Positions 12,073-23,590 of a DNA stretch of 64,000 nt are shown here, one piece after another (position 1 is the stretch's first letter; every line of letters begins with the position of its first letter). The translations under genes were made by a program, and so were the position numbers. Origin of the DNA: Hordeum vulgare subsp. vulgare (Eukaryota; Streptophyta; Magnoliopsida; Poales; Poaceae). Location: assembly GCF_904849725.1 (NCBI RefSeq), contig NC_058521.1:342038638-342102637 (forward strand), in the 5' to 3' direction. The notes below the pieces were generated by a model. The model was given only the letters and a program-made list of their open reading frames with translations, was not told the DNA's origin and did no database searches.

Positions 12073-12763
12073 GCCTGGGTACCCGCAGTCCGAGATGCGC
12101 GACACCAGCCTCAAAAAGTGGTTCGACATTTATTTCAATTTCATATTTCCGTTTATCCTTACCAAATAATTTCGAACATAACTTCTGTTTTTATTAGTAT
12201 ATATTATCTATTTTTTTGTATAATCCAGATTTAATCTTCGAAAAGAATAGGTCCATTTCATTATCCTATGAATTATAAATCCAAGGGAAAAATAATTTTT
12301 CTACAAAGAATAAATGAATGGTTATAGTTCAAACCGAGTTGATTTGAACCAGTTCCAAGGAAAAGTAACACTTGTGTTAAAAGGAACCATCAAATGTCGG
12401 GTTGCGCTCCTGTCACGATCCTCAAGTATGAAAAGTGCTCGATGGCACTAACAAGGCTATGAAGTTTGTCAAAATACATCATTATTAAAAGCCAGATTCC
12501 AACTGAATTGAGAGTTAAAAGTTTTCAAGATTTCAAGCTTGCGTAGGTGTGGATGGCTGAAACCCGACACCTTTAATTGCTAGGTCAATTTATGGCTTAC
12601 TTCTTACTTCAGCTGGTTCCAGGTAGACGCAAGGTAGCTTTTCAGGATTGCCTTGAAACTCCTCAGCTTATTCTTCGATCCGAGGGCTTCCGGGCACCCA
12701 CTTCATGTATGACCTAGCATCAAATTCCATATCGGCAGTAATAAGGTTGGAGGATGACCCGGA

Positions 12764-13620
12764 TCACAAACCACAAGGGAGCGTACATTTTGGAATTAGT
12801 TCAATGGGTTTTGGCCGAGGAATTTCCATACGCTCGTCATTTTCATTAAAACCGACTTGGAATCTGGTCAGATCCAAGTCGTGAGCAATTCTTGTTCTAG
12901 CAGGCCGGGTGTCCCTAAAGGAGCGAATGAAATCGGCAAAACGGCGTGTCATCAGCATTGAACTCAGGAAGCCATTCCCACTAGCTCCGTCTCTATCTCT
13001 CGGTGATACGCCTTGGCTAGTGGAAGTGCTCTTATGGCCCCTTTCCTCCAAGCAGACAATTTAAGCTCCCTGGTCCACTCTGCGATTGTAGTGAATTCAT
13101 GTATCATATCCATAATCTTGCTTGGAGGAGTCGACACATATTTGTAGTCATTGGGCACTTACCCTTCCTATGTAAAACCGCTCTAAAATTTTATAGACGA
13201 CTTGAAATTTAATAGGGGGGTTGCAAGAGATTATGGTATCATTTTCCTGTTTGAGAAAACATGATAACCCGGGCATCAGCACAACAACACGCCTAAACAA
13301 CTGATATATCTTCAGATGAGAGCCATCTTACCAAAGATGGCCACAGACATATTATGGATATAGCCCTTCAAAGACATAACTTCTGCTTCGACCGGCTTAA
13401 ATTTTGCTTGGGCCTCTTCGGCCCGCCGTATGAACATTTGTGTTTTTTCTTCGAAATATTCCATTGCATTCTCCAAGGTATCCATCATTGGGAGCAATCA
13501 CTCCTGAAAATCTGCAGATAATTTCTCAGTTGCTTCTGTTTTCTTGTTTTTCGAAGAAACCTATTTCTGCAAGTCAGCCACATATTTACCACCTTCTTTG
13601 TTGTTCGACTGTATGAATCG
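12764..13620 (-). pseudogene. Gag-like retroelement protein, C-terminal exons (copy B)
   Basis: This is the duplicate of 5422-6350. The C-terminal exon spans about 12764-13158 and is split by a frameshift near GNGFLSS (about 12964-13051). The upstream exon at about 13333-13497 encodes MMDTLENAMEYFEEKTQMFI and AQAKFKPVEAEVMSLKG, ending IFG before a GTAAG donor. It keeps the same exon structure as copy A with independent substitutions, so both copies decayed after or around the duplication. Confidence 0.6.
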
Positions 13621-15007
13621 GCGTGTACGAAGAGCGGAATCAACAAACACGCTAGTCATTTACCCATGTTCGACCCACCGTGAAGTAAAACCCTATGTCC
13701 TGCATTGGTGATTGATGGTTACGTTAGGACAAACACATTAAGTGCACCATGAAGTGTCACGTTTGGGACATTTCCCGGCAAGGTGGGTCTCTCCTCGTGT
13801 GTCGTCCGCACGACTACCTTCTATTTTATTGTGACGCCACTCCGACGGGTGGAAATAAAATTGATTGTTCACCGGTGAGCTAACACATGCCCCGACAAGC
13901 CTCACCAAACCACCTTCCCGCTCAACACTTGTATGAGAAGTTAATCTCATAGTGATGAGGTGGGGCAGTGGGAAGGTATTGGAGGTCTTGTCGGCATGGA
14001 GCTTGCCGCTTCTTTAATTGCCGCCAATCGTCTTGCTGGCATCTTGTGGACTTGATCTTGGGTCTTTTATTGGATATTCGTCGTGGCAATCCCTTGCCAT
14101 CAAGGAGGTTGCTACTTTCACATGTACACAAGTCAGGGTACGAACGAACCCATGTATTGGTACACCAACAACAGCCCCGGACCTAGGCCACACACCCACA
14201 CGAAGCGTCATAGGGGCCCAAACTAGTATCCATGCACACGTGGCATGGAGTTACTATTGTAATAATGACTTTTAATGACTACCATTGACCTACATTATAT
14301 GATGGGCGTGGAAAAGATTGATAGAAATGGTGCGTGGAGGTCGTGTGCCTGCAAAAGCGCGACCATGTCGGTCCGTGAAGAGCCATCTCCCGCAAAGCGG
14401 TCAGCCACAACGGCAGCTAGAGTGGCAGTGTCTTCCCAGCCTGAAGCAATCATGAGAACCAAGTCCTCTAGGACACCAACCCCTCCTCCCACATCAGGCA
14501 CGATCTGCATGCCCATCTTTCATCTTGAACAGTTGTTCAACAACTCTAGATTTTTTCTGTTGGTTTTGTTTATTTGAATCTTTCTGCTTTGTCTTAGTTT
14601 TGTAGAGACGAGGACGAGACCCTAGCGCACAGGGTGCCGAATTGCCTAAGATTACATCGGGAGGTGGATCAATACCAAGAGTTGTGTCATATGCATATTT
14701 CATGGTCACTTGCTCCTAGCACGTTGATGCTCGAAAGTACCCTACCGCCAGATTTGGCGGGAACATCCCCGACGCGAGAAGGTTTCCATTGTAAAGAATA
14801 GATCACTACTAGAATTAAGTTTTTTCCCGTCTGCCAAATCTTTGCCATCAGCCAGCAGACGGCAAAGAGTGTCTTTGCCATGAGCTGCCACAAAGCGGAC
14901 GGCAAAGAAATGGCTGATAGCATAGATGGTCTTTTCCATTAGTCACATCTTTGCCGTCAGCCACGGACGGCAAAGAGCCGCAAAGCGGACGACAAATATA
15001 CAGGTGG

Positions 15008-16412
15008 GCCCATGATACGTCTCCGTCGTATCTACTTTTCCGAACTCTTTTGCCCTTGTTTTGGACTCTAATTTGCATGATTTGAATGGAACTAACGCTG
15101 TTTTTAGCAGAATTACCATGGTGTTGTTTTTGTGCAGAAACAAAAGTTCTCGGAATAACCTGAAAATTTACGGAGAATTTTTCTGGAATTAATGAAAAAT
15201 ACCTGCGCAAAGATCCACCAGACGAGGTGAGCCAGTGGGCCACAAGCCCAGGGGCGCGTCCACCCCCCTGGCCGCGCCGTGAGGGCTTATGGGGCCCATA
15301 GAGCTCCACCGCCTCCAATATCAGCTCTATGTATTCCGTTTCGCCCGGAAAAAAAACAAGGGAGAAGGATTCATCGCGTTTTACGATATGGAGGCTCCGC
15401 CACCTCCTGTTCTTCATCTGGAGGGCAGATCTGGAGTCCGTTCTGGGCTCCGGAGAGGGGAAATCGTCGCCATCATCATCATCAACCTTCCTCCATCGCC
15501 AATTCCATGATGCTCTTCACTGTACATGAGTAATCTCATTGTAGGATTGCTGGACGGTTATGAGTTGGATGGGATCTATCATGTAATCGAGTTAATTTTG
15601 ACGGGGATTCATCCCTCGTATCCACTATGTTCTGAGATTGATGTTGCTACTACTTTGCCATGCTTAATGCTTGTTACTAGGGCCCGAGTGCCATGATTTC
15701 AGATCTGAATCTATTATGTTGTCGCCAATATATGTGTGTTTTAGACCCTATCTTGCAAGTTGTAGTCACCTACTATGTGTTATGACCCGGCAACCCTGGA
15801 GTGACAATAGCCGGAACCATTCCCGGAGATGACCATAGTATGAGGAGTTCATGTATTCACCAAGTGTTAATGTGTTGGTCTGGTCCTTTATTAAAAGGAG
15901 AACCTTAATATCCCGTAATTTCCATTAGGACCCCCCTGCCATGGGAGGGATGGACAATAGATGTCTTGCAAGTTCTTTTCCCTAAGCACCTATGACTACA
16001 TACGGAATACATGCCTACATTAGATTGACGAACGAGAGCTAGTTACTTATCTCTCCGTGTTATAGCTGTTACATGATGAATCACATCCGGCATAATCATC
16101 CATCACCGATCCAATGCCTATGAGTCTTTTACTACTGGTCCTTGCTACGTTACTCTGCTGCTACTGCTGTCACTGCTGCTGATGTTACTTTGCTGCTACT
16201 GGTTACTGTTGCTACTACTGCTATCATACTACCTTGCTACTGATACTTTGCTGCAGACACTAAATCTTTCAGGTGTGGCTTAATTGACAACTCAACTGCA
16301 AATACTTGAGAATATTCTTTCGCTTCCGCTTGAGTCAAATCAATAAATTTGTGTTGAATACTCCACCCTCAAAAATTGTTACGATCCCCTATACTTGTGG
16401 GTTATCAGCCCA
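15008..16412 (+). mobile_element. Solo Athila-like Gypsy LTR with 5-bp duplication
   Basis: A 1395-bp LTR (15013-16407) begins TGATACGTCTCC and ends CTTGTGGGTTATCA. It is flanked by GCCCA at 15008-15012 and 16408-16412. No internal retroelement sequence remains, so it arose by LTR-LTR recombination after insertion into the CACTA element. The CTGCTACTG-type repeats at about 16145-16245 are part of the LTR. Confidence 0.95.
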
Positions 16413-16636
16413 CCTGACCGCGGGGACGTTAGGTTAAACTAGAGTCCCTTCTTTGCCTTCTGCTAGCGGACGGCAAAGAGGCCGGAGGCAGATGACAAAG
16501 AGTCTAGACTCTTTATCGTCCGCCGGCACACGCCAAAGAGCTAACTCCATAACTGCTCTTTGCCCCCACGCCGCCCCTCTCTCTCACTCACTGTGTAACG
16601 GCTCCACACCCCCACTCTCTTCCACTCCTCTCCCCG

Positions 16637-16792
16637 ATGCCCACTGCAGCCACAACCGTCGCTCCGTCGCCCCACCGCCCCCGGCGCCGCCCTGGTCCCC
16701 CACAGCCCCCTTGCGCCGCTACCCCCACTACCCCCAGCGCCGCCCCAACACCCCCGGGACCGCCGCCCACGACGCCACAGCCGCCCCTGCCG
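16637..16792 (+). pseudogene. First coding exon of the CACTA gene, retained alone
   Basis: ATG at 16637 opens a Pro/Ala/Thr-rich reading (MPTAATTVAPSPHRPRRRPG) ending at a GTGAGC splice donor at 16793. GC content is far above the surroundings, typical of first exons in grasses. No other coding exon follows; the next convincing splice acceptor (TTTCTGCAG at 18108-18116) leads into sequence matching the 3'-UTR exon of the large CACTA. The element thus seems to have lost the gene body and would splice exon 1 straight to the 3' UTR. Confidence 0.55.
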
Positions 16793-16859
16793 GTGAGCCC
16801 CACACACCCCCCCGCGGGAACATTAAATATTTGTTATTTAGATTTTTGGAATTAGATTA

Positions 16860-18060
16860 TAACTACAAAGTTGATTTTTTATTGTTGTTGTAGTAGTTGT
16901 TCTTGTTATTGTAGTTGTTGTAGTAGTTGTTGCTATTGTAGTTGTTGTAAGAGTTGTTGTAGTTAGTTAGCTTAATAGAAAGAAGAGGAATAAGAAGAAG
17001 AAGAGGAGGAGGAGAAGAGGAGAAGAAGAGGAGGAGGATGAGGAGAAGAAGAATAAGAAGAAGAAGAAGAGGAGAAGGAAAAAATAAGAAGAAGAAGAAG
17101 AAGAGAAGAAGATAAGAAGAAGAGAAGAATAGAACAAGAAAAAAAATAAGAAGGAGAAGAAGAGAAAAAAGAAGAAAAGAAGAATAAGTACAAGAAGAGG
17201 ATAATGAAAAATAGAAATACAAATAAGAGGAAGAAGAAGAAGAGGAGGAGGAAGAGGAGGAGGAGGAGGAGGAGAAGAAGAAGAAGAGGGGGAGGAGAAG
17301 AGGTGAAGAAAGAGTAAAAATGAAAAGAAGGAATAAGAAGAAGAAGAGAAGAAGAAGAGAAGAATAAGGAGAAGGAGGAGGAGGAAAAGGATCCCTCCTT
17401 CTTCTCCTTCTTCTCTCCTCCTCCTTCTTCTCCCTCCTTCTTCTCCTTCTTCTCTCCTCCTTATTCTCCTTCTTCTTCTCTTCTTCTTCTCCTCCTCCTC
17501 CTTCTCATTCTCCTCCTCATTTTTCTTCTCCTCCTTCTCCTACTTCTTCTCTTCTTGCTTCTTCTCTTTCTTCTTCTAAGTAGTTTATTTTCCCGAACAA
17601 AGACATTCTTAGCTAATTATCCTCCAAAATGACATAATTAGCTTAGTTAGGGTAAAAACCTCATAAGAACCTTGGTTAGCTCACAACTTAGCTAATTATC
17701 CTCCAAAATGACATAATAAGCTCAAAATTGCATAAAAACCTTGGTTAGCTCGTGAATATTGTATCCTTAGCTTGTTTTCCTCTAAAATGACATAATTATC
17801 CCATATAGCTCCGAAAAGACATAATTAGATAATTTAGCTCCAACAAGAGGAGAAGAGGAGAAGAAATAGGAAAATGAAAAGAAGGAATAAGAAGAAGAAG
17901 AAGAGAAGAAGGAGGAGAAGGAGGATCTTTCATATTCTCCTTACCTTATTTTCCCCAACAATAATATAATTAGCACATTTAGCTCCAAAATGACATAATA
18001 AGGTCAAAATGGCATAAGAAACTTGGTTAGCTAATGAATATTATATTCTTAGCTTTTTTT
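16860..18060. repeat. TTG-rich run and GAA/CTT hairpin array, small version
   Basis: A GTTGTTGTAGTA-type run (16880-16970) leads into a purine arm of GAA/GAG triplets (16978-17390). A pyrimidine arm follows (17391-17575), then AT-rich spacers with AGCTAATTATCC and AAAATGACATAAT motifs, a second short purine block (17845-17930), and more spacer. The spacer matches the reverse complement of the large array spacer, so this is about two units of the same repeat. Open frames over the triplets are low-complexity artefacts. Confidence 0.85.
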
Positions 18061-18116
18061 CCTCTAAAATATCATATGTTGTTCTTCTTCTGACTTTCTT
18101 ATTCAGATTTCTGCAG

Positions 18117-18430
18117 ATTGGATGTACTACATGCATGGAAGCTGGCATTCATGGAGTGCCTTATTAGTTCTAGTTTGCATTTGAGTTGAGGAAAAATGTC
18201 GAACTATATGTATATGTATCTATGGATGAAAAGTGTAAATCTTTGTATGTTGGTTCTTTCGATATATGGGATGTACATTGATGAACTTTATATGTATATC
18301 ATATATGTGTGGTAAACTATATATATGTGTTGTCAAATATATATCATATATGTGCTGTGAAATATATATATATATATATATATATATAAGTGTTGTGAAA
18401 TAGTAAAAAACAAACAAAATAGAAGCTATA
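18117..18430 (+). other. 3'-UTR-like exon and AT microsatellite of the small CACTA
   Basis: After the acceptor at 18116 the sequence ATTGGATGTACTACATGCAT and its continuation match the reverse complement of 35640-35741 in the large CACTA. An AT dinucleotide run lies at about 18364-18388. The matching region of the large element has ATATAC-type repeats. The match shows the two elements are family members and fixes their relative orientation. Confidence 0.7.
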
Positions 18431-19909
18431 TGGGCTCTTTGTCGTGTGCCAGCTGATGGCAAAGAGCTTTGCCATCAGCTAGCCAACGGCAAAGGTGCCA
18501 CATGGCACCACGCTATGAACCCTAGGGGTAGCAACAGCTTGCCATATAGCTTCTTTGTTATTTGCTGCCCGAGTAAGCTGACGGCAAAGAGAAGAAAAAA
18601 CGGCTGGGCTGTTATCAGAGAAGCAGACGGCAAAGACTAGGGGGAAGCAGACGTCAAAGGCTATGGGGCAAGCAGACAACAAAGCCTCGTTATCCCTAAA
18701 GGAGGCGTCGCCTGTCGGCTGCCGTCTCAAATTCTTTGCCGACTGCTCGGTGCCAGATACTGACAGCAAAGCGCTTTGCCGTACGCTTAGAGAATGCTGA
18801 CGACAAAGAAGCTACAATGTCGTCGTAAGCTGACGCAGAATCTTTGCCGACAGGAGGCTGACGGCAAAGAGCTTTGCCGTCGGAGGGGTCCTCTTTGCAG
18901 TCTGTTATGGCGGAGCGCAAAGAAATTTATTCCTGTAGTGCATGGAGGCAAACCCCCCGGAAGCGCCTAAGTCAACCACCACGTCGGAAAGTTGCTCTCT
19001 CAAAGGGCCTCTACTGAAGAACAAGTCTACACGGGTGACGTGTCGGCAGGCGCAGTTTCCCACAACCAAGCGACGGGAACTGAAACTTCCGGAGGATAGT
19101 ACATCCCCCCTTAATAGACCAACATAGGTTACCAGCTTGCTAGATTGCACTTCTTTCCTATTTTCATCTTCTATTTTGTCTTCATGAACTTCGTCTTGGA
19201 ATTGATATTTCTTCTTCTTGTCCACTTCTCCAGATCCACCTACCACTGATGAGATGGCGGTTGATGTTGAGGAGATTGCCAGGAAAGCCACCGATGAGGC
19301 CAGGAGGTCCCCAGCTGGTGACGCCACCAAGAAGTCTATAGAGGAGGCTGCCAAAGACTGCCACTAATGAGACTGCTAGAAATGTCACTAAAAAGGCCAA
19401 CAAGGGAGCCACTGAGGAGGTCGGCTCCAAGTATGTCGAGGAAACTTGTAGCATTCCTGCCCCAAGAACACTAGGTCGTGGCAGGTTCATGGATTCAAGG
19501 GAAGTCGACGAGTCAACGCCGACCACAAATGACACCCCTCGACATCTGAAGCGCCTCCGTCAAGGACGTACATGAAGGTTGCTAATCTGATGTTCATCAG
19601 CGTCCCCGACACGTCGAGTTTTGAAGCCTTCACATGAGAAGAAAATTTTGATGGTGATGTGGTTATTATCATGCTTGAGGTTACTAGGGGTGAAGGCAGC
19701 CATGGTGATGAGGCCAAGCATCTCAACGGCCTCTTGGCCATGAACGATATCTTCAGGCAACTTTAAGCACTTTACAGTAGCCGCGACAACAACTCGATTG
19801 CCGAGAAGAGATTGTCACCCACGTAGATGTGGAACTCCAAGTGACAATGAATGAGGCACGGACTTGGTACACCAACGGTCTCCAAGACATCAGGAACCGG
19901 CAAGCACAA

Positions 19910-22900
19910 TGTCACACCTTGTGTTTTGTATGACATCACTATGATGAACAAAGCTTAAAATTTTGGACCAGTTAAAATTTTATGTGTGTGCTTGTGATGC
20001 TTGAGTTCAGTGCTATTTATTTGTTTGCTTCTTTAGCAATAATTCCCCGAAATCCTCCCAGTCTCCAAACTCATCTCCTTCATCCAAATTTTGCCCAATG
20101 GTCATGCCATGTGTATAATACATCAAAATATTTTAACTATATACTATTTTTGCAAAAAAGCATTTCTTTGATTTAGATTTTCAAGAACTTCTGAATTGAT
20201 GTTTGCAATACAAGTCCTCAAACTAGGGTAAATGTTTATACCCAAAGATTTTATTTGAAACCTATTATCTATAAGACTTCCCAAAACCACAAAAATATTA
20301 TTTTAATAGTTATTTTTGTATATTATGTATATGTATTTTTTGAGACTATAAATGGTCTTTTATAGGGAAAAATTAGTTTAATGTTTCAAAAATATTTGAG
20401 AAATTTTAGGGAAACTAAATGTACATATATTTTCCATATATATGAGTTTCAACAGATGGGCATGTTCAAAATATTGGATAAAACCCTCCAAAATCCTTTC
20501 TTGATAATTCATGTATTTGAAATATTTCTATAAAAAATATTTTCAAATAAATCTATGAAAATTCCAGCAAGTCACATATGCCTTATGTGATGATCTTGCC
20601 AAGTTTCATCTCAATCCAAATATTTTTGGTTCACAAAAGTGTCCCAAAACCATCTCCATCTAGATTCAAATAGGATCAACTTTACATTGCCAAATATTTA
20701 CCGTTGAGCTCAAACTTGGTGGGCACAATATAGTCCCCTAATGACGCAACTACAAGAAGTGGTGCATCAAGGAGAATAGGTTAGCCTGGCTAGATCTAAA
20801 AACAAATTATGCTAATTTCTAGGATTTCAAAACCTACATTAGCCACTTTCTCCATTTGATGTGAAAATATGTAGGCAATGATAATTTGTGATGCCACTCA
20901 CTCCTGTTAAGTCTCATGACAAGAAGAACCACCTACCTAGCCCAAACCCATCCCAAACACCTACTAGTGCATTATTATAATCAATGATTGAGGCACCACA
21001 GTTGTTCTCCTCGACCCCATCTTTTTACCACAACTCTCAAACTCACCGCCCACCTCCAATAAACTTCCATGTAGCTAGCTCTATGATTGAGGGCGTGAAA
21101 TCCCACTTGCACCCCATGGTCAGCCAGTTTGTCTCTCTCTCTCTCTGCTCCCCGTCTCTCCTCTGGATCATCCAGAGCATCCAATGGCGGCCAAAAAGCT
21201 GTTGTGAAGCGCCACGCCATGCTCCGGAGGGTTCACCTCGTGCTTCGGAATGCCTCAGGCCTCTTCCCCATGCCAGTCGAGGCACCTCGGTGTCCGTGAC
21301 ACGGTGCTTTTTCTCCCCTCCTCCCTCCCTTTCTCTCACCACCCGGCATGCGTGCCCGGAGCCGCTCGGTTGGGCGAATAGCCAGCCTCACATGTGTGGA
21401 CACCGAGTGCTCCCACTATCTTTCTTCCTTCCCATTGGCATAGTCCTTTCCCACGAACACCCTAGACATGATCCATCAAGGACCCATGGCCTCTACCAAC
21501 GGCAGCTACGCTCCTTGACCATGTGTTCGGGGTGCATCCTTGCCCCTATATAAAGAGACCCTCTCGGACCCTCTCTCCACCTCTGGAACCCCTATCTCCT
21601 CGCCAATTTCTCCCCTACACCCCTCCTTGTTTCCCTGGAGAGCCCGAGCACGAGGTCGATCTTGGAGTCCGCCGTCGCGGGTCACCGATGATCTTGTGGT
21701 GTGGTCCTCCTCTAATGCTCCTTGCTTTTCGTTTGGCTTCACCTCACTTCCCAGAGCCTTTCCCCTCTCTCTCTCTCTCTCTTGTGCATATTGTGGCTGG
21801 AACCGACCCCCGCAACCACCCCTGAAACAACTCCGCCGTGGCTTGCTCGTTGCTGGGGAACACAACGTCCCCGGCAGCCAGCTACACCTCCACCAAATGA
21901 CTCTTCTACCCTGAGTTCGTCCCTACCCCTAGTATCGCATGTCGTCCCCCTACCAATGTTGGTCAGCACGTCTCTAGCCTCTTTGGTGAGAGGTTGATGA
22001 TGATATGTGGGGCCTGCCTGTCATCCCCTCTCCTCTCGTGCTCCCACTCTTCCACTCGTGTTAGGCCCCGCCTGTGGGGTTTAAAACCCTGACCGGCGCG
22101 TGTGTCTGGCTCGCCTAGGCTGGCGTGGCTCCAACCCGGCATTGGTGCACATAGATCTGTCCTAGCCAGTGTGCTGACCTTTTTATTTTCTTTCTCTGTA
22201 AATTCTTGCAAAAATTCCAAAGCTGAGTAAAGTTGTCAAAATCCAGTGGTTCAAGTTTCTGAATATTTCTTTAAATCTAACATATCTAATGTTGCCACTT
22301 GTGCACCATTTGGAGAACCTTTTTTGTTGTGTCCCAAATTAAATCCTCATTTAGGAAATTAAGTCCAGTAATTGAAATCAATATATTTATATCTAAGGCT
22401 ACAACTCCAAAACCAACACATGTAGTATTTTCAGTTTTAACTCTAGTATTTAACAATAATGGGTTTACATTTTTGGGAGTAGTTTATTTTTCATGTTTTT
22501 TCTATAACCTTATTTGTGGTCGTTATTTTGCGACGATAGAATACGTGGTTGATGAGAAAGTTGGAACAGAAGTATTTGAAGCTCCTGAAGACTTTGTTGA
22601 GCAAGGCAAGCCTCCCTTTGCCCATGTTGATGGAACTATTTTTCTGCATGGCATTATAGCACTTTACTTGTTGAATGAAAAAGCATGATCATATGGTGAC
22701 TACCTTGTTGGGTTGTCTCCGAAGCATTTCTCGTTGATACTTCATTGTGCCTGACTCTATTTCCCTACAAGAGTTATGCGGGTGGGAAGTAGATAGGTGC
22801 AAGTAGTTGATATGCAAGTGGGATGAGAATATGCATGGGATGGTAAACAAAGTGTTTACCAAATACTTTTCAAAAAACGCATCGGGTGTCACTAATGCCT

Positions 22901-23590
22901 GAGGGAGATGATGAGCTAGGAAATCGCTTGAGAAATAAGTTATATACTGAGGAAAGTTGTTTGTGTGGTTTCAAAAGTGTATTAGATTTAAGATATCCTT
23001 ATCGTCATGACCATACATGTAAGACAAAAATGCCCCTTATAGGAAGGGGCCTTGTTGATTACTTTGGTCGATGCTAGCAGAGAGCCCACATTACTAATGG
23101 AGGGAGTTGCGTGGTCACTCTTGATACGGGGTTATGCCTGAATGGAAAACTTTGAATATTTTCACAGTCCCCGGGCACACCGTCGTGTCCCCTCATGAAT
23201 GGTACTTGTGATGTACATCATGAGGGATGTGTACCAAGTAGTGGACTCTTTGTTTAGTGTTGTCAAGGGGACAGAATTGTTTGGGTGCTTATCTGGGGTA
23301 TGTAACATACCGCGAGTATTGGCTTGACACGGAAGTTCCACGAGTCTTGTGGGTAAAGTGTGCAACCTCTATAGAGTGTTATGGATAGTTCGATGGTCCT
23401 GTTTAAAATATGTACAAATGTTTTCACAAAACTTGGTGTGTGTGTGGTGGCAAAGAAATACTTGAGCTAAGTCACATGACATGATGAGATGATTAAACTT
23501 TAGTTGATCAAACTCTTTTAGATTAATATATGCAGCCTCATGGTGCATGCTTTACAAAGGATAGGACATGATGTTGCATTCAGAAATAGC
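19910..23590 (+). repeat. LTR-like segment (copy B), near full length
   Basis: It begins TGTCACACC at 19910. It contains AT-rich DNA, a GC/CT-rich promoter-like zone with a TATA box (21547), then a long transcribed-looking tail. Blocks such as TGACACGGAAGT and GTGTGCAACCTCT (about 23325-23375) recall Fatima-type Gypsy LTRs from memory of the family. The 3' end is lost in the transposon-like DNA from about 23590. The 129-residue frame at 22299-22688 lies inside and shows no recognisable protein. Confidence 0.55.
21547..21554 (+). promoter_or_regulatory. TATA box of the LTR promoter
   Basis: TATATAAA sits in a GC/CT-rich context and is followed by CT-rich sequence, as in many grass LTR promoters. 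Transcription would start roughly 30 bp downstream. The truncated copy A lacks this part. Confidence 0.5.

Larger units (their letters stand above)
14809..18940 (+). mobile_element. Non-autonomous CACTA transposon in copy B
   Basis: It starts CACTACTAGAA at 14809 and ends CCTGTAGTG at 18940. The flanks are GAT (14806-14808) and CAT (18941-18943); the empty site in copy A reads CAT at 9100-9102. So the duplication was CAT with one later change. Subterminal regions (14820-15000, 16440-16530, 18430-18900) are full of TTTGCCGTC/GACGGCAAAG motifs, the kind bound by CACTA accessory transposases. Inside are a solo LTR, one coding first exon, a GAA/CTT-rich array and a 3'-UTR-like exon. Coding capacity is almost nil, so it would need a partner for movement. 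Confidence 0.92.
14395..19660 (+). pseudogene. Transposase_28-like gag gene remnant, copy B, split by a CACTA element
   Basis: This corresponds to 8698-9780 of copy A. The diagnostic amino-terminal block is deleted. The remaining 3' exons are at 14395-14808 and 18941-19660, separated by the CACTA insertion. The intron acceptor TTGTCCACTTCTCCAG before about 19235 and the Ala/Glu-rich exon are conserved with copy A. No function can remain. Confidence 0.55.
12073..21251. repeat. Tandem duplication, copy B
   Basis: This is the second direct copy. It carries a CACTA element at 14809-18940 that copy A lacks. It lacks the 7093-8697 block, with a breakpoint near 14394 joining GAAGAGCCA to the sequence matching about 8698. 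It also lacks the MITE, keeping a single TAAAATTTTA-type site near 19973-19981. The unit sequence continues past 21251, whereas copy A is cut there and joined to the start of B. That is the pattern expected of a tandem duplication. Confidence 0.85.

Noticed and set aside
16145..16245. CTGCTACTG-type trinucleotide run as a separate microsatellite locus
   Set aside because: It is inside the solo LTR, where such runs are an ordinary part of this LTR type.
22299..22688. 129-codon frame
   Set aside because: It lies inside an LTR-like segment, has no recognisable domain, and its first half is AT-rich random-looking sequence.
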